A stretch of DNA of 64,000 nt from Vibrio cincinnatiensis (GCF_022113815.1 NZ_SGOM01000003.1:124001-188000), one strand, 5' to 3'; positions 48,273 through 56,770 are shown, counted from the stretch's first letter. Numbers and translations are program-made. The notes: generated by a model not told the origin, from the letters alone.

Positions 48273-49004
48273 CTACAACCCTAACTCTTCCGATAATGAT
48301 TTTATTTGCTCTAAATCCATTTGGTGGACTCGGAGCATTTGATTTATCTGGCTCAATCTTGAGTTGATATCATCCTGTCTATCACACGCATCCGATTTAG
48401 CATCCCAAGACTGACCTTGCAAATAAACATCACACTCTTTTTTTAACTCTTTCGCTGTTTGGGCTAAGTGCTGCTGTTCTTGCTGTAGCTGCGCCATTTC
48501 CTGTTTCACTTTAAGCTCTTTCTGAAATAGCTCACGTGAACGCTCAAACAACACAGCTTGCATATCCGCTTGACGATTTAAACGAGAATTTTGAGCATCT
48601 GCCGCTTGCAAAGCACTTTTTTGTTTATCTAACTGCTGCTCTAACGAAAGATTCATCTTTTCCAACTCCATCAGTTGTTTCTCTACTTGCTGGAGTTTGG
48701 TTTGATACTCTTCTTGCTGAGCCTCAAGCTGAGATTGCAACTTCGCTTCCCATGCTTGCTCTAGTTTCTCTGTATTTTGTGTTGTTTCAGTCTTACGCTG
48801 CTGCGTTTCATCTTGCCACTGCTGAAATTGCACTTGCAAGGTTGAATAAGAGGCTTCCCACTTCGACGCCGTGAGCATCGAGCCCACCAAGCCACCTAGT
48901 GCGATACCAAGAATCGCCGCAATAGCAATGTATAAATAGCTCCGCTTATCACGTTCTTCTATGATAACAACATCATCGTGTTCGTCTTGATTTTTTTGAT
49001 TCAC
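48273..49004 (-). CDS. Single-pass membrane protein with long coiled coil
   Basis: The protein has about 243 residues, with an acidic cytoplasmic N terminus (DEHDDVVIIEERDKRS) and one Gly/Ala-rich helix (YLYIAIAAILGIALGGLVGS). About 170 residues of Gln/Glu/Lys-rich coiled coil follow (LEAQQEEYQTKLQQVEKQL), ending LEQIKSLSEELGL. The function is not recognised. I take the GTG at 49004, which has GGGAG five bases upstream; a GTG at 49022, overlapping the stop of the small upstream gene, is possible. It forms a two-gene unit with the 52-aa membrane peptide. Confidence 0.8.
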   Translation of the reverse strand: MNQKNQDEHDDVVIIEERDKRSYLYIAIAAILGIALGGLVGSMLTASKWEASYSTLQVQFQQWQDETQQRKTETTQNTEKLEQAWEAKLQSQLEAQQEEYQTKLQQVEKQLMELEKMNLSLEQQLDKQKSALQAADAQNSRLNRQADMQAVLFERSRELFQKELKVKQEMAQLQQEQQHLAQTAKELKKECDVYLQGQSWDAKSDACDRQDDINSRLSQINQMLRVHQMDLEQIKSLSEELGL

Positions 49005-49023
49005 ATAAACTCCCAGCTGCACA

Positions 49024-49182
49024 TCAGCGGATTAATTCAGTTACAACAAGTGAAACAGTATAGAGAGCAAAAGCGCTTAACAAGACAATGACAATCCACT
49101 TTTGGAATTTGGCATTCGTGCCATAACGAATCAGTAAAAATGCTAAAACAATCAAAATTCCAATTGCGATCAGCCTACCCAT
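49024..49182 (-). CDS. Small (52-aa) membrane protein
   Basis: A short frame reads MGRLIAIGILIVLAFLLIRY, then a polar turn (GTNAKFQKW), then a second hydrophobic helix (IVIVLLSAFALYTVSLVV) and stop. Two helices joined by a charged loop indicate a small inner-membrane protein. A perfect GGGAG lies six bases before the ATG, which strongly supports translation. Its stop is two bases before a possible start of the coiled-coil gene, so the pair is an operon. The family is not recognised. Confidence 0.75.
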   Translation of the reverse strand: MGRLIAIGILIVLAFLLIRYGTNAKFQKWIVIVLLSAFALYTVSLVVTELIR

Positions 49183-49204
49183 AACTCACTCCCTTGTTTC
49201 TTTG

Positions 49205-49369
49205 TATACCAGTTATCTAAGCTTAGGTATAAAATACCCTTTTCACGTCAAGCGGTGTTAATGATATTCGCTCCCCATCACATCGTTAGCTATTTTTATG
49301 ATGATTCACTTTTATACTACCTAACGACAGCTTCAAGTTGTTTGGTATAACCTTTGCTATTTTATACCA
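49205..49369. repeat. Recurring GGTATA/TATACC inverted repeats upstream of the glycine riboswitch
   Basis: Four occurrences of a GGTATA or TATACC word lie between 49205 and 49369. They include the palindrome GGTAT-AAA-ATACC (49226-49238) and the wider pair TGGTATAA (49343-49350) / TTATACCA (49362-49369). The rest of 49183-49585 shows no ORF with a ribosome site. These could be operator sites for the divergent transcripts, but no known regulator was matched. Confidence 0.4.
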
Positions 49370-49585
49370 TTTATTGTCCCTCAATAGTCAGAGAAAAGTT
49401 GATTATCTTTATTCAGGATCAAGAAGTTACCCTCTTCTAACCTGAAAATTGTTCAATAAATGAGTCCTACGCTCTGTGAATGGATAAATTATCTTTTCCT
49501 TTATATTTGTAGATGACATCACAATTTTTTTTCGTTAGTATCGCAAAGCAAATTATCACAACATTAGATAATTGTTCCGATGAAG

Positions 49586-49799
49586 ACTGCAGGAGAGAGG
49601 TTGTTAACCTATTTACAACATATAGGTCAAATAAACCCGCCGAAGAAGTAAATCTTTCAGGTGCTTTATTCTTCTTAGAAGAATTGCGAGGACTGTAGTT
49701 GGAGGAACCTCTGGAGAGAACCGTTGAATCGGTCGCCGAAGGAGCAAGTTCTGCTGATCAAATTTAGCAGAGTGAAACTCTCAGGCAAAAGGACAGAGG
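49586..49799 (+). ncRNA. Tandem glycine riboswitch (two gcvT-type aptamers)
   Basis: Two aptamers lie in tandem before the symporter gene. Aptamer I is closed by ACTGCAG (49586-49592) pairing with CTGTAGT (49693-49699) and contains GGAGAG, GCCGAAGAAGTAAATCTTTC and AGGAC. Aptamer II is closed by CCTCTG (49708-49713) with CAGAGG (49794-49799) and contains GGAGAGAACC, GCCGAAGGAGCAAG, ACTCTCAGGCAAAAGGACAG. These are the conserved gcvT words. The arrangement matches the V. cholerae element upstream of VC1422. In aptamer I the usual short GGTAAAAAGGAC turn is lengthened by an inserted hairpin (49668-49684). The RNA senses glycine and controls the downstream transporter. Confidence 0.95.
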
Positions 49800-49818
49800 A
49801 GTGAAAGGTCACTTTATG

Positions 49819-49843
49819 AACAAGCCACTTAGGTTTGTTTTTT
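49819..49843 (+). terminator. Expression-platform terminator of the glycine riboswitch
   Basis: AACAAGCC pairs with GGTTTGTT (one G-U) around the loop ACTTA, followed by further T. It starts 20 bases after aptamer II and lies 60 bases before the symporter ATG, the right place for a transcription-control hairpin. Whether glycine promotes or prevents its formation cannot be read from the sequence. Confidence 0.75.
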
Positions 49844-49903
49844 GGAGCACTATGCTTTGCCCCTTTCCTCTTCTCCTTAGATATCATTTATTAAGGGGAA
49901 TAC

Positions 49904-51277
49904 ATGATTAACCTACAATCACTGCTACAAACTATTGATCACTTTATCTGGGGGCCACCCCTTCTTATCTTACTCGTCGGTACGGGTATCTATTTCACTT
50001 TTCGTTTAGGCCTTCTCCAGTTTCGCCACTTACCTTCTGCAATAAAGATGGTTTTCAGCAAAGAACCAGGAGACAAGCAAGGCGATGTTTCCAGTTTCGC
50101 TGCTTTATGCACTGCACTTTCTGCCACCATCGGTACCGGAAACATTGTGGGCGTTGCGACTGCCATCAAACTCGGTGGCCCAGGGGCTTTATTTTGGATG
50201 TGGCTAGCCGCGTTATTTGGTATGGCAACCAAATATGCTGAATGTTTACTTGCAGTTAAGTATCGCAAGGTTGATGACAAAGGGCAAATGGTCGGTGGAC
50301 CGATGTACTACTTACGCGATGGTGTAGGCTCAAAAACGCTGGCTGTTTTATTTGCCGTGTTTGCGCTTGGCGTTGCTTGCTTTGGTATCGGTACTTTTCC
50401 ACAAGTGAATGCCATTCTCGATGCCAGTGAGATCTCTTTTGGTTTATCTCGAGAACTTTCTGCTGTCGTGCTCACGCTTTTAGTTGCTTTTGTCACCATA
50501 GGCGGTATTCAGTCTATCGCTAAAGTTGCTGGGAAAGTGGTTCCTGTGATGGCTGTTTTTTATATTGTAGCTTGTCTTAGCGTCATCATTAGCCATGCTG
50601 ATCAACTAGTTAACGCCCTACAATTGGTGCTTGTGTCTGCCTTTACTCCGACAGCAGCCAGTGGCGGTTTCTTAGGCGCAAGTATTATGCTAGCCATTCA
50701 GTCAGGGATCGCTCGTGGTGTTTTCTCTAATGAATCAGGCCTTGGTAGCGCCCCGATGGCCGCCGCCGCTGCAAAAACAGACTCTTGTGTCAGACAAGGG
50801 CTCATTTCCATGACGGGAACCTTTTTCGATACCATCATTATTTGTACCATGACGGGGTTTGCCTTAATTTTAACGGGAGCATGGCAAAGTGATTTAGCCG
50901 GTGCGGCGATGACGACTCATGCTTTTGCCACAGGCCTTCAAGCGCAAACACTTGGACCCATGTTGGTATCGATTGGGTTGATCTTTTTTGCTTTTACTAC
51001 AATTTTAGGTTGGAACTATTACGGTGAACGTTGTGTTGTCTTCTTGTGGGGAACCAAAGCTATCTTACCGTATAAGGTGATTTTTATTGGTTTGATCGCT
51101 TCAGGGGCTTTCTTGCATTTGGACTTAATCTGGATCATTGCTGATATAGTGAATGGACTTATGGCCATTCCCAACCTCATTGGTTTAATCGCTCTACGAC
51201 AGATTGTCATCCAAGAAACCAAGCTTTATTTTGATGCACAGCTTCCATCGATGAAAAGAGTTAAAGCGAAAGCATAA
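49904..51277 (+). CDS. Sodium:alanine/glycine symporter (AGCS family)
   Basis: This 457-residue membrane protein has the AGCS hallmarks: GTGIYFTFRLGLLQFRHLP near the N terminus, the core TALSATIGTGNIVGVATAI (family signature), GGPMYYLRDGVG, GIARGVFSNESGLGSAPMA and GWNYYGERC near the C terminus. About 10-11 transmembrane helices are expected. The family takes up small amino acids with Na+. The tandem glycine riboswitch in its leader points to glycine as substrate or cue. AAGGGG lies before the ATG. Confidence 0.95.
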   Translation: MINLQSLLQTIDHFIWGPPLLILLVGTGIYFTFRLGLLQFRHLPSAIKMVFSKEPGDKQGDVSSFAALCTALSATIGTGNIVGVATAIKLGGPGALFWMWLAALFGMATKYAECLLAVKYRKVDDKGQMVGGPMYYLRDGVGSKTLAVLFAVFALGVACFGIGTFPQVNAILDASEISFGLSRELSAVVLTLLVAFVTIGGIQSIAKVAGKVVPVMAVFYIVACLSVIISHADQLVNALQLVLVSAFTPTAASGGFLGASIMLAIQSGIARGVFSNESGLGSAPMAAAAAKTDSCVRQGLISMTGTFFDTIIICTMTGFALILTGAWQSDLAGAAMTTHAFATGLQAQTLGPMLVSIGLIFFAFTTILGWNYYGERCVVFLWGTKAILPYKVIFIGLIASGAFLHLDLIWIIADIVNGLMAIPNLIGLIALRQIVIQETKLYFDAQLPSMKRVKAKA

Positions 51278-51282
51278 TACTT

Positions 51283-51311
51283 AAAACCGCAGATCATTCT
51301 GCGGTTTTTTT
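51283..51311. terminator. Bidirectional terminator between AGCS symporter and LysE gene
   Basis: AAAACCGCAGA and TCTGCGGTTTT form an 11-bp stem with a 4-nt loop and a T run on the plus strand; the minus strand has four T. It separates two convergent genes. Confidence 0.92.
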
Positions 51312-51321
51312 ATCGCCTTTT

Positions 51322-51957
51322 TTATACGGAATCGTCCGTCATCAACTTAATACCAAGTCCGACTAATACCACCCCCGTTGCTCCTTCCATCCAACGCATA
51401 AAGGTATTATTTTTCAGTAAGTTTTTAGCTGAACTTAATGCCCCAGCTAACCCACACTGCCAAACCATAGCGATCATAAAATGAAGTCCAGCCATGAATA
51501 GAGATTGCAGTAAAGGAGAGTGCTCGGGATTAATGAACTGAGGAAGGAAAGCAAGATAAAACACCGCAGTTTTAGGATTTAATACATTAGACAAAAAACC
51601 TTCACGCAATGAACGCCTGATCTTTAATTGAGTATGTAACAAGCTGGTTACCTGCATCCCTTGGCCAGCTTTAGATAAAGAACGTAGGCTAGAAAAACCC
51701 AACCAAATTAAATACCCTGCTCCGACCATTTTAATGATGTGAAACAGCTCTGCCGACTGAGTTAAGATAGCCGAAATACCAATAGCGGAAAAGGTGGCAT
51801 GAACAAACAAACCAACACAAATGCCTAAGCTGGTTACGCAACCATCTGCCATGCCTGCACGAGAGGTATTGCGGATCACTAAGGCGGTATCCAGTCCTGG
51901 GGTTAACGTTAAAATAGTAATAGCAATCAGAAAAGCTTCAAAATTTTGAATATACAT
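51322..51957 (-). CDS. LysE/RhtB-family amino-acid exporter
   Basis: This 211-residue protein of about six helices has the RhtB family N-terminal signature TILTLTPGLDTALVIRNT and SRAGMADGCVTSLGICVGLF, the GAGYLIWLGFSSLR segment and NPKTAVFYLAFLPQFI. These proteins export amino acids or their analogues, but the substrate cannot be predicted. It is convergent with the symporter gene and probably monocistronic. Confidence 0.92.
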   Translation of the reverse strand: MYIQNFEAFLIAITILTLTPGLDTALVIRNTSRAGMADGCVTSLGICVGLFVHATFSAIGISAILTQSAELFHIIKMVGAGYLIWLGFSSLRSLSKAGQGMQVTSLLHTQLKIRRSLREGFLSNVLNPKTAVFYLAFLPQFINPEHSPLLQSLFMAGLHFMIAMVWQCGLAGALSSAKNLLKNNTFMRWMEGATGVVLVGLGIKLMTDDSV

Positions 51958-52135
51958 AATGACTCACCCAATAGATCAAAATAGGACGAGCAAGTTTTCA
52001 CTCTAAAACGAGCAATACGTTGACGTCCCTATCAACCCATATTTTTGTTACTTCACTTCGACACCAGCATTCACAACCAGTAAACCGAATTTTCTTTTGT
52101 TATACCTGAGTTGATGAATCTTGTCTGTATTATTT

Positions 52136-53146
52136 TTATAGCCCTGCTTGCTCAAGCCACTGAGTCATCAATGTTAATTGATCAATACCTTGAATATCGG
52201 TTGCCTGCAAAGGAATCGGATAACGCGCTAATTGTGCAAACTGTTTATTAATCTCTTGCAAATGCTGCTGCTCTTGCTGACGGCGTAACGCTAAAAACTT
52301 ACCATCAGCATGGGCAGGCAAAACCCGATTAATGACAATACCCGCAACAGGAAGTTTTTCAGCCTGTAATGATTGTACCGCTCGCGCCGTTTCTAAGATG
52401 GGCAGCTTTTCTGGTGTGAGTACAAATAAAATAGCCGTTTTCGAAACATCGAGAAATGTTTCTCGAGTCCGTTGCAATAAACGTTGCCGATTAAGCAAAA
52501 TATCAGCAATCGCTTTATGCCTTTCATCTAAACCACTTGTAACATGCTCTTGCGGGCTAATTAATGGGTTATCAATATCTTTACCCGCTTTTGGAGTTAG
52601 ATGATCAAGAACCTTGCTGAATTTATCCGACTGTTCGTTACTTTTAAGTAGGCCTTGCGTCCACGCTGCCATCGCTTCGGGTAAAGCTAATAGTCGTAAT
52701 GTATGCCCTGTAGGTGCAGTGTCGAAAATAACAAGATCATAGCGTTCTAGCCCCTCTTCTAATGTACGAGCGATACATTCCAGCAAAGCCGCTTCTTGAG
52801 CCCCCGGAGACTGTCCCGTTAGGCGGATCTGCCGCTCAACGGCACCATAAAGCTCAGGGCGAGTAAAGCGTTTTAACTGCGTAGTTACTTGAGAGAGATG
52901 ACGAATCACTTCTTGATCGGGATCGATTTCTAACCCATCTAAATTCGGTGCTAAACACGTTATTTTATCACCGATGGGTCGATCAAAAGCATCCGCTAGG
53001 CTGTGTGCAGGATCGGTCGAGACAATTAAAACACGTTTATTTCTCGAAGCCGCTAATAATGCAAGCGTTGAAGAGGTGGTGGTTTTCCCCACCCCTCCCT
53101 TACCACCTACCAAAATTACTCGTTTATCTGTCAGTTGTGATGACAC
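52136..53146 (-). CDS. ArsA/Get3-like P-loop ATPase
   Basis: This 336-residue protein has the deviant Walker A GGKGGVGKTTTSSTLALLA of the ArsA/Get3 branch of the SIMIBI NTPases. It also has VSTDPAHSLADAF (switch I-like), FDTAPTGHTLRLLALP (switch II) and a later GIVINRVLP motif. It is a single ATPase module, not the duplicated ArsA of arsenite pumps, and no arsenic genes are nearby. It lies downstream of cstA and a small Cys-Cys-tailed gene, with 36 bases between, suggesting a role tied to that small protein or carrier. Confidence 0.85.
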   Translation of the reverse strand: MSSQLTDKRVILVGGKGGVGKTTTSSTLALLAASRNKRVLIVSTDPAHSLADAFDRPIGDKITCLAPNLDGLEIDPDQEVIRHLSQVTTQLKRFTRPELYGAVERQIRLTGQSPGAQEAALLECIARTLEEGLERYDLVIFDTAPTGHTLRLLALPEAMAAWTQGLLKSNEQSDKFSKVLDHLTPKAGKDIDNPLISPQEHVTSGLDERHKAIADILLNRQRLLQRTRETFLDVSKTAILFVLTPEKLPILETARAVQSLQAEKLPVAGIVINRVLPAHADGKFLALRRQQEQQHLQEINKQFAQLARYPIPLQATDIQGIDQLTLMTQWLEQAGL

Positions 53147-53182
53147 TCGTCTTCTCCTCTCCCCAACATAAGCAATGGGAAA

Positions 53183-53455
53183 TCAACAGCACTTAAATTG
53201 ATCGAGTGGTGAATGAGGCATCCCCATACGGAGATGCCAATCATGAAAACGTTCAATTAGGATCGGCTGTAACTCCAACGTGTAATAACTCGCAGGGTTG
53301 GGGACTCCCATCATTTCAGAAAATATCAATAACATGAACAAGTCATCTTGCTCACGCTTAGCGCGAGCAATAGCGGCACGATAAGGTGCGTTATAAATCT
53401 CTTCTGCATAATGATTAGCAAGTTTAAAACATGCTCGAATCTTACTCAGCTTCAT
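53183..53455 (-). CDS. Small CC-tailed protein (CstA-associated)
   Basis: The protein has 90 residues and ends in Lys-Cys-Cys at the stop codon. The body is helical and charged (YNAPYRAAIARAKREQDDLF, MLLIFSEMMGVPNPASYY). A Cys-Cys terminus next to the stop is shared by the CC-star group of small proteins and by YbdD/YjiX, which sits beside cstA in E. coli, but the rest of this sequence is not obviously YbdD. It overlaps the 3' end of cstA by 14 bases and precedes an ArsA-like ATPase, so the three genes form one operon. The function is unknown. Confidence 0.75.
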   Translation of the reverse strand: MKLSKIRACFKLANHYAEEIYNAPYRAAIARAKREQDDLFMLLIFSEMMGVPNPASYYTLELQPILIERFHDWHLRMGMPHSPLDQFKCC

Positions 53456-55127
53456 CGACAGGTTGTACCCTCTTGGCTTTCAATAATGTATTTAAGCTTG
53501 AACTGCACTCTAAAGTAATTAGGATCGCAGCAATCAGCACAATAATGTCTAAGCTAAACAGGAACCAATCTTGCTTATCATAAAAACTTTTTAACTGAAT
53601 CAATAAACCTAGCGTGGTCATGATCAGTAAGAAAACTAATGGGATCAAGGTGTAGTACATCGGACGACCTAGCCGAACTAACATAACGGTAATTACCAAT
53701 AGTGTTAAGCCCGCCAGTAATTGGTTCGTCGTACCAAAAAGAGGCCAAATCAGCAAGCCACCGGAACCATCGCCACCAGCACCAAAAGCAAGCAGAACAC
53801 AAGAACCTACGGCTAATAGCGTAGCCGGAAAGGCTTTTTGCATCCAACCAATATTATAAATAGAGCCCCATTCTTGGAAAATATAACGTTGTAATCGCAG
53901 CCCAGTATCCATCGTCGTTCCCGCAAATAGAACAACCATCACCGTCAGTAAAGTTTGTGATAGCGTCGTATCAAGCCCTAAGCCTTGTTGCAAGATATTG
54001 GCACCACCATTAATAAAAGCACCAACCCCACCTTGGCCAAAACCACTATAAATACTTTGCCAATCTGCAAAAGTTGCAAACCCTGCCGTTGCAGCGATAA
54101 TCGCGGCTAACGCTAACGATCCCTCTCCGATCGCACCAAAATACCCGACAAATCGGACATCCGGTTCTTTATCGAGTTGCTTCGATGTCGTACCACTTGA
54201 AACTAGGCCATGAAAACCTGAAATAGCTCCACAGGCAATAGTCACGAATAGTAATGGTATTAATGATGGAGTTCCAGCGGGCAAATCGGTATTAAAAGCA
54301 GGTGCTACCACTTCTGGACCAGAAATCACTACCGCTAAGTATAATAAGAACAGGCCAATAAAGAGTTGAATACCATTGATATAATCTCGAGGTTGCAAAA
54401 GCATCCATACGGGTAGCAGTGAAGCAATCGCGGCATAAACAAAAAGAATGATAATCCAGCTTTTTGTTGGGTTTAATCCCATAATGGAATCAGGCAAAGA
54501 AAGCGGCAACATTGGACCAACATAGATCATTGCATATAAGGCAATCACCCCTAAGAGAGACACCATAGCTAAGCCAATATAACGGCGATAAATTAATTGC
54601 CCAATAACAAGAGCCACCAAAATAGCCCCCCATACAGGAATGGTTGCACTAGGAAAACTGATCAACTGACGAGCAATGACTACAGCAAAGACAGCATTTA
54701 CCATCAAAAGCACTAAGAAAATAACAATCATGAAAAGGCTACGTGCTCTTGGCCCGATAATATCCCCCGTCAATGCACCAACTGATTTTGCTTTATTACG
54801 GTTACTAGCCCAAATAGCACCGGCATCGTGTACGCCCGCAAAGAAAATCGTACCAAATACAACCCATAAAAAAGCGGGGACCCATCCCCAGATCACGGCA
54901 ATCGCAGGGCCAATAATCGGAGCGGCTCCAGCCACTGAGGTAAAATGGTGCCCCCATAATACATATTTATTCGTGGGCACATAATCGATCCCATCATTCA
55001 GTTCATGGGCGGGGGTCCGAAAATGAGGATCCACTTTAAAGATTTTTTCGCAAATAAATTTTGAATAAAAGATATAGCCCAGAGCCATGGCCCCTAGGCC
55101 CATCAGCATCAGGAATAAAGCGTTCAT
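53442..55127 (-). CDS. cstA: CstA-family carbon-starvation carrier
   Basis: This protein has 561 residues from the ATG at 55127, where GGAGG lies seven bases upstream; the longer frame adds 27 unsupported residues. It is highly hydrophobic with the CstA motifs DGIDYVPTNKYVLWGHHFTS and VAGAAPIIGPAIAVIWGW, then GAIWASNRNKAKSVG and ACGAISGFHGLVSSGTTSKQ. CstA carriers import peptides and, in E. coli, pyruvate (CstA and the related BtsT). It is shorter than E. coli CstA (701), closer to the compact subtype. Regulation could lie in the 326-base divergent region upstream. Confidence 0.92.
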   Translation of the reverse strand: MNALFLMLMGLGAMALGYIFYSKFICEKIFKVDPHFRTPAHELNDGIDYVPTNKYVLWGHHFTSVAGAAPIIGPAIAVIWGWVPAFLWVVFGTIFFAGVHDAGAIWASNRNKAKSVGALTGDIIGPRARSLFMIVIFLVLLMVNAVFAVVIARQLISFPSATIPVWGAILVALVIGQLIYRRYIGLAMVSLLGVIALYAMIYVGPMLPLSLPDSIMGLNPTKSWIIILFVYAAIASLLPVWMLLQPRDYINGIQLFIGLFLLYLAVVISGPEVVAPAFNTDLPAGTPSLIPLLFVTIACGAISGFHGLVSSGTTSKQLDKEPDVRFVGYFGAIGEGSLALAAIIAATAGFATFADWQSIYSGFGQGGVGAFINGGANILQQGLGLDTTLSQTLLTVMVVLFAGTTMDTGLRLQRYIFQEWGSIYNIGWMQKAFPATLLAVGSCVLLAFGAGGDGSGGLLIWPLFGTTNQLLAGLTLLVITVMLVRLGRPMYYTLIPLVFLLIMTTLGLLIQLKSFYDKQDWFLFSLDIIVLIAAILITLECSSSLNTLLKAKRVQPVDEAE

Positions 55128-55453
55128 GCCTACCTCCACTGTATACATAGTTGCAACGCACAAGTAACATACTAATCTTATTAAAAAAATTATAACCTTA
55201 TCCCACACATAAGTTTGACAATGATCGCTTATTCGTTACATTGTTAGTGACCCCATTCTCATAAAAATGAAACGAAAGCGTTAACAGCATTGCTTGAAGT
55301 CGACCAACATCAAATATCAATACAGAAATAACATCAGAAATTTTCTCATCACTGAGCATTAATGATGAAAAGGAGAAATCTCCTACACGCTTACCTCTTA
55401 CAGACAAATGTATAATTATACACGGTAGCCATTTTTTAATTAAGGATTCCCAT
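55128..55453. other. Divergent intergenic region, cstA / dual-receiver GGDEF gene
   Basis: These 326 AT-rich bases lie between two divergent genes. A short minus-strand frame (55198-55407) is present but lacks a ribosome site and recognisable features. A small palindrome GGAGAAATCTCC lies near 55372-55383. No convincing CRP site or riboswitch was found. Confidence 0.5.
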
Positions 55454-56668
55454 TTGAATCACAGGATATTAGTTGTTGATGATAGTATCGTTTTTCGCAA
55501 TTATCTCGTTCACCGACTTTCAGCATTAAACTTTGAAATTATAGTTGCATCAACTTATGAAGAAACGCAGCGGATAATGGAAGATAATCCAAACTTCTTC
55601 TTTGCTATTATGGACTATTGCCTACCTGATGCTCAAGATGGAGAAGCCATTAAATTATTAATTAAAAATAAACAAAAAACGATTGTTCTAACCGGAAAGT
55701 TTGATGAAGAAACAAGAAAAAGTTTCTTAAAGATGGGCGTTCTTGACTATATTTTAAAAGAAAACCACGCATCAATATCTTATATATTAGAATTATCACA
55801 ACGTTTAAAGAACAATACGAAACATCATGCACTTGTTGTAGATGATTCTCTTGTTGCTCGCAAACAAATTTCTCACCTTTTAGAGAATCACTATATAAAA
55901 ACCACATTAGCAAAAGATGGATGTGAAGCGATAGAAATATTAAAGTCGAATAAAGATATTACTTTTCTTATTACGGATAATTATATGCCTAAAAAAGATG
56001 GTATTTCTATGGTGCGTGAGTTACGTAAGTCATACAGCAACACAGCTCTTCCTATTCTTGGTCTATCTTCTGAAAGCGAAAAAAATATCACTCCCATTTT
56101 TTTGAAATCAGGAGCGAATGACTTTCTCCACAAGCCATTTCACCAAGAAGAGTTTTACTGCCGTGTACATCAGCTATTAAATATTAAAGAATCCAATGAC
56201 AACCTATTTAAACTCGCTAATGAAGATGCCTTAACTGGATTATGGAACAGACGATATCTTTTTGGTGAAATATGTAAAGGTATGGGGCATAGAAATGTCG
56301 CCATGATCGATATCGATTTTTTCAAGAAAGTCAATGACCGTTATGGGCATGATGGTGGTGACGAAGTAATAAAAATGGTTGCTCGGTTATTTAAAAAGCA
56401 TTTCTCAACTGACATTATTTCAAGATTAGGTGGAGAGGAATTTTTTATATATTCTAAACTGTCAATTGAAGAGTTCTTATCTAAATTAGAAACATTACGG
56501 CTGCATATTGCAACCACCCCTGTCATTCATCAAGATCAAGTCATTGAAATAACCATTAGCATTGGTGTTTCAAGTTTAAATGGTACACTAGATGAACAAA
56601 TAAAACAGGCAGATATACGATTATATTTATCAAAAGAAAATGGAAGAAATAGAATTACTTATCAATAA
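55454..56668 (+). CDS. Dual-receiver response regulator with GGDEF diguanylate cyclase domain
   Basis: The protein has 404 residues, with REC1 (about 1-115: ILVVDDSIVFRN, phosphoacceptor Asp in IMDYCLPD), REC2 (about 120-245: ALVVDDSLVARKQ, Asp in ITDNYMPKKDG) and a GGDEF domain (about 253-404: LANEDALTGLWNRRYLF, MIDIDFFKKVNDRYGHDGGD). The active-site motif is GGEEF near residue 327, so cyclic di-GMP synthesis is expected. The usual product-inhibition RxxD site upstream of the motif reads FSTD and appears lost. Start is TTG at 55454 with AAGG upstream. No kinase gene lies beside it. Confidence 0.93.
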   Translation: MNHRILVVDDSIVFRNYLVHRLSALNFEIIVASTYEETQRIMEDNPNFFFAIMDYCLPDAQDGEAIKLLIKNKQKTIVLTGKFDEETRKSFLKMGVLDYILKENHASISYILELSQRLKNNTKHHALVVDDSLVARKQISHLLENHYIKTTLAKDGCEAIEILKSNKDITFLITDNYMPKKDGISMVRELRKSYSNTALPILGLSSESEKNITPIFLKSGANDFLHKPFHQEEFYCRVHQLLNIKESNDNLFKLANEDALTGLWNRRYLFGEICKGMGHRNVAMIDIDFFKKVNDRYGHDGGDEVIKMVARLFKKHFSTDIISRLGGEEFFIYSKLSIEEFLSKLETLRLHIATTPVIHQDQVIEITISIGVSSLNGTLDEQIKQADIRLYLSKENGRNRITYQ

Positions 56669-56733
56669 ATAGATCCCTATTGATGATCATGCATCTTCCA
56701 AAGATTATACTGGTTAACGATACCCATTCCTCT

Positions 56734-56770
56734 CAGTATTCCCGTATACTTACAACTTACGGGAATACTG
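56734..56770. terminator. Perfect 13-bp hairpin between convergent genes
   Basis: CAGTATTCCCGTA and TACGGGAATACTG pair perfectly around an 11-nt loop, between the ends of the GGDEF gene and the convergent chemoreceptor gene. It lacks a clear T run on either strand, so it may act as a termination-assisting or mRNA-protecting structure rather than a classic terminator. Confidence 0.55.

Noticed and set aside
49513..49698. 61-codon plus-strand open frame in front of the symporter
   Set aside because: It runs through the first glycine aptamer, whose conserved RNA words and pairing account for the sequence; no ribosome site precedes it.
52136..53146. Arsenite pump ATPase ArsA
   Set aside because: It has a single ATPase module, and no arsB, arsC, arsD or arsR is nearby; the cstA/CC-tail context points elsewhere.
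55198..55407. 69-codon minus-strand frame upstream of cstA
   Set aside because: It overlaps the cstA promoter area, lacks a ribosome site and resembles no family.
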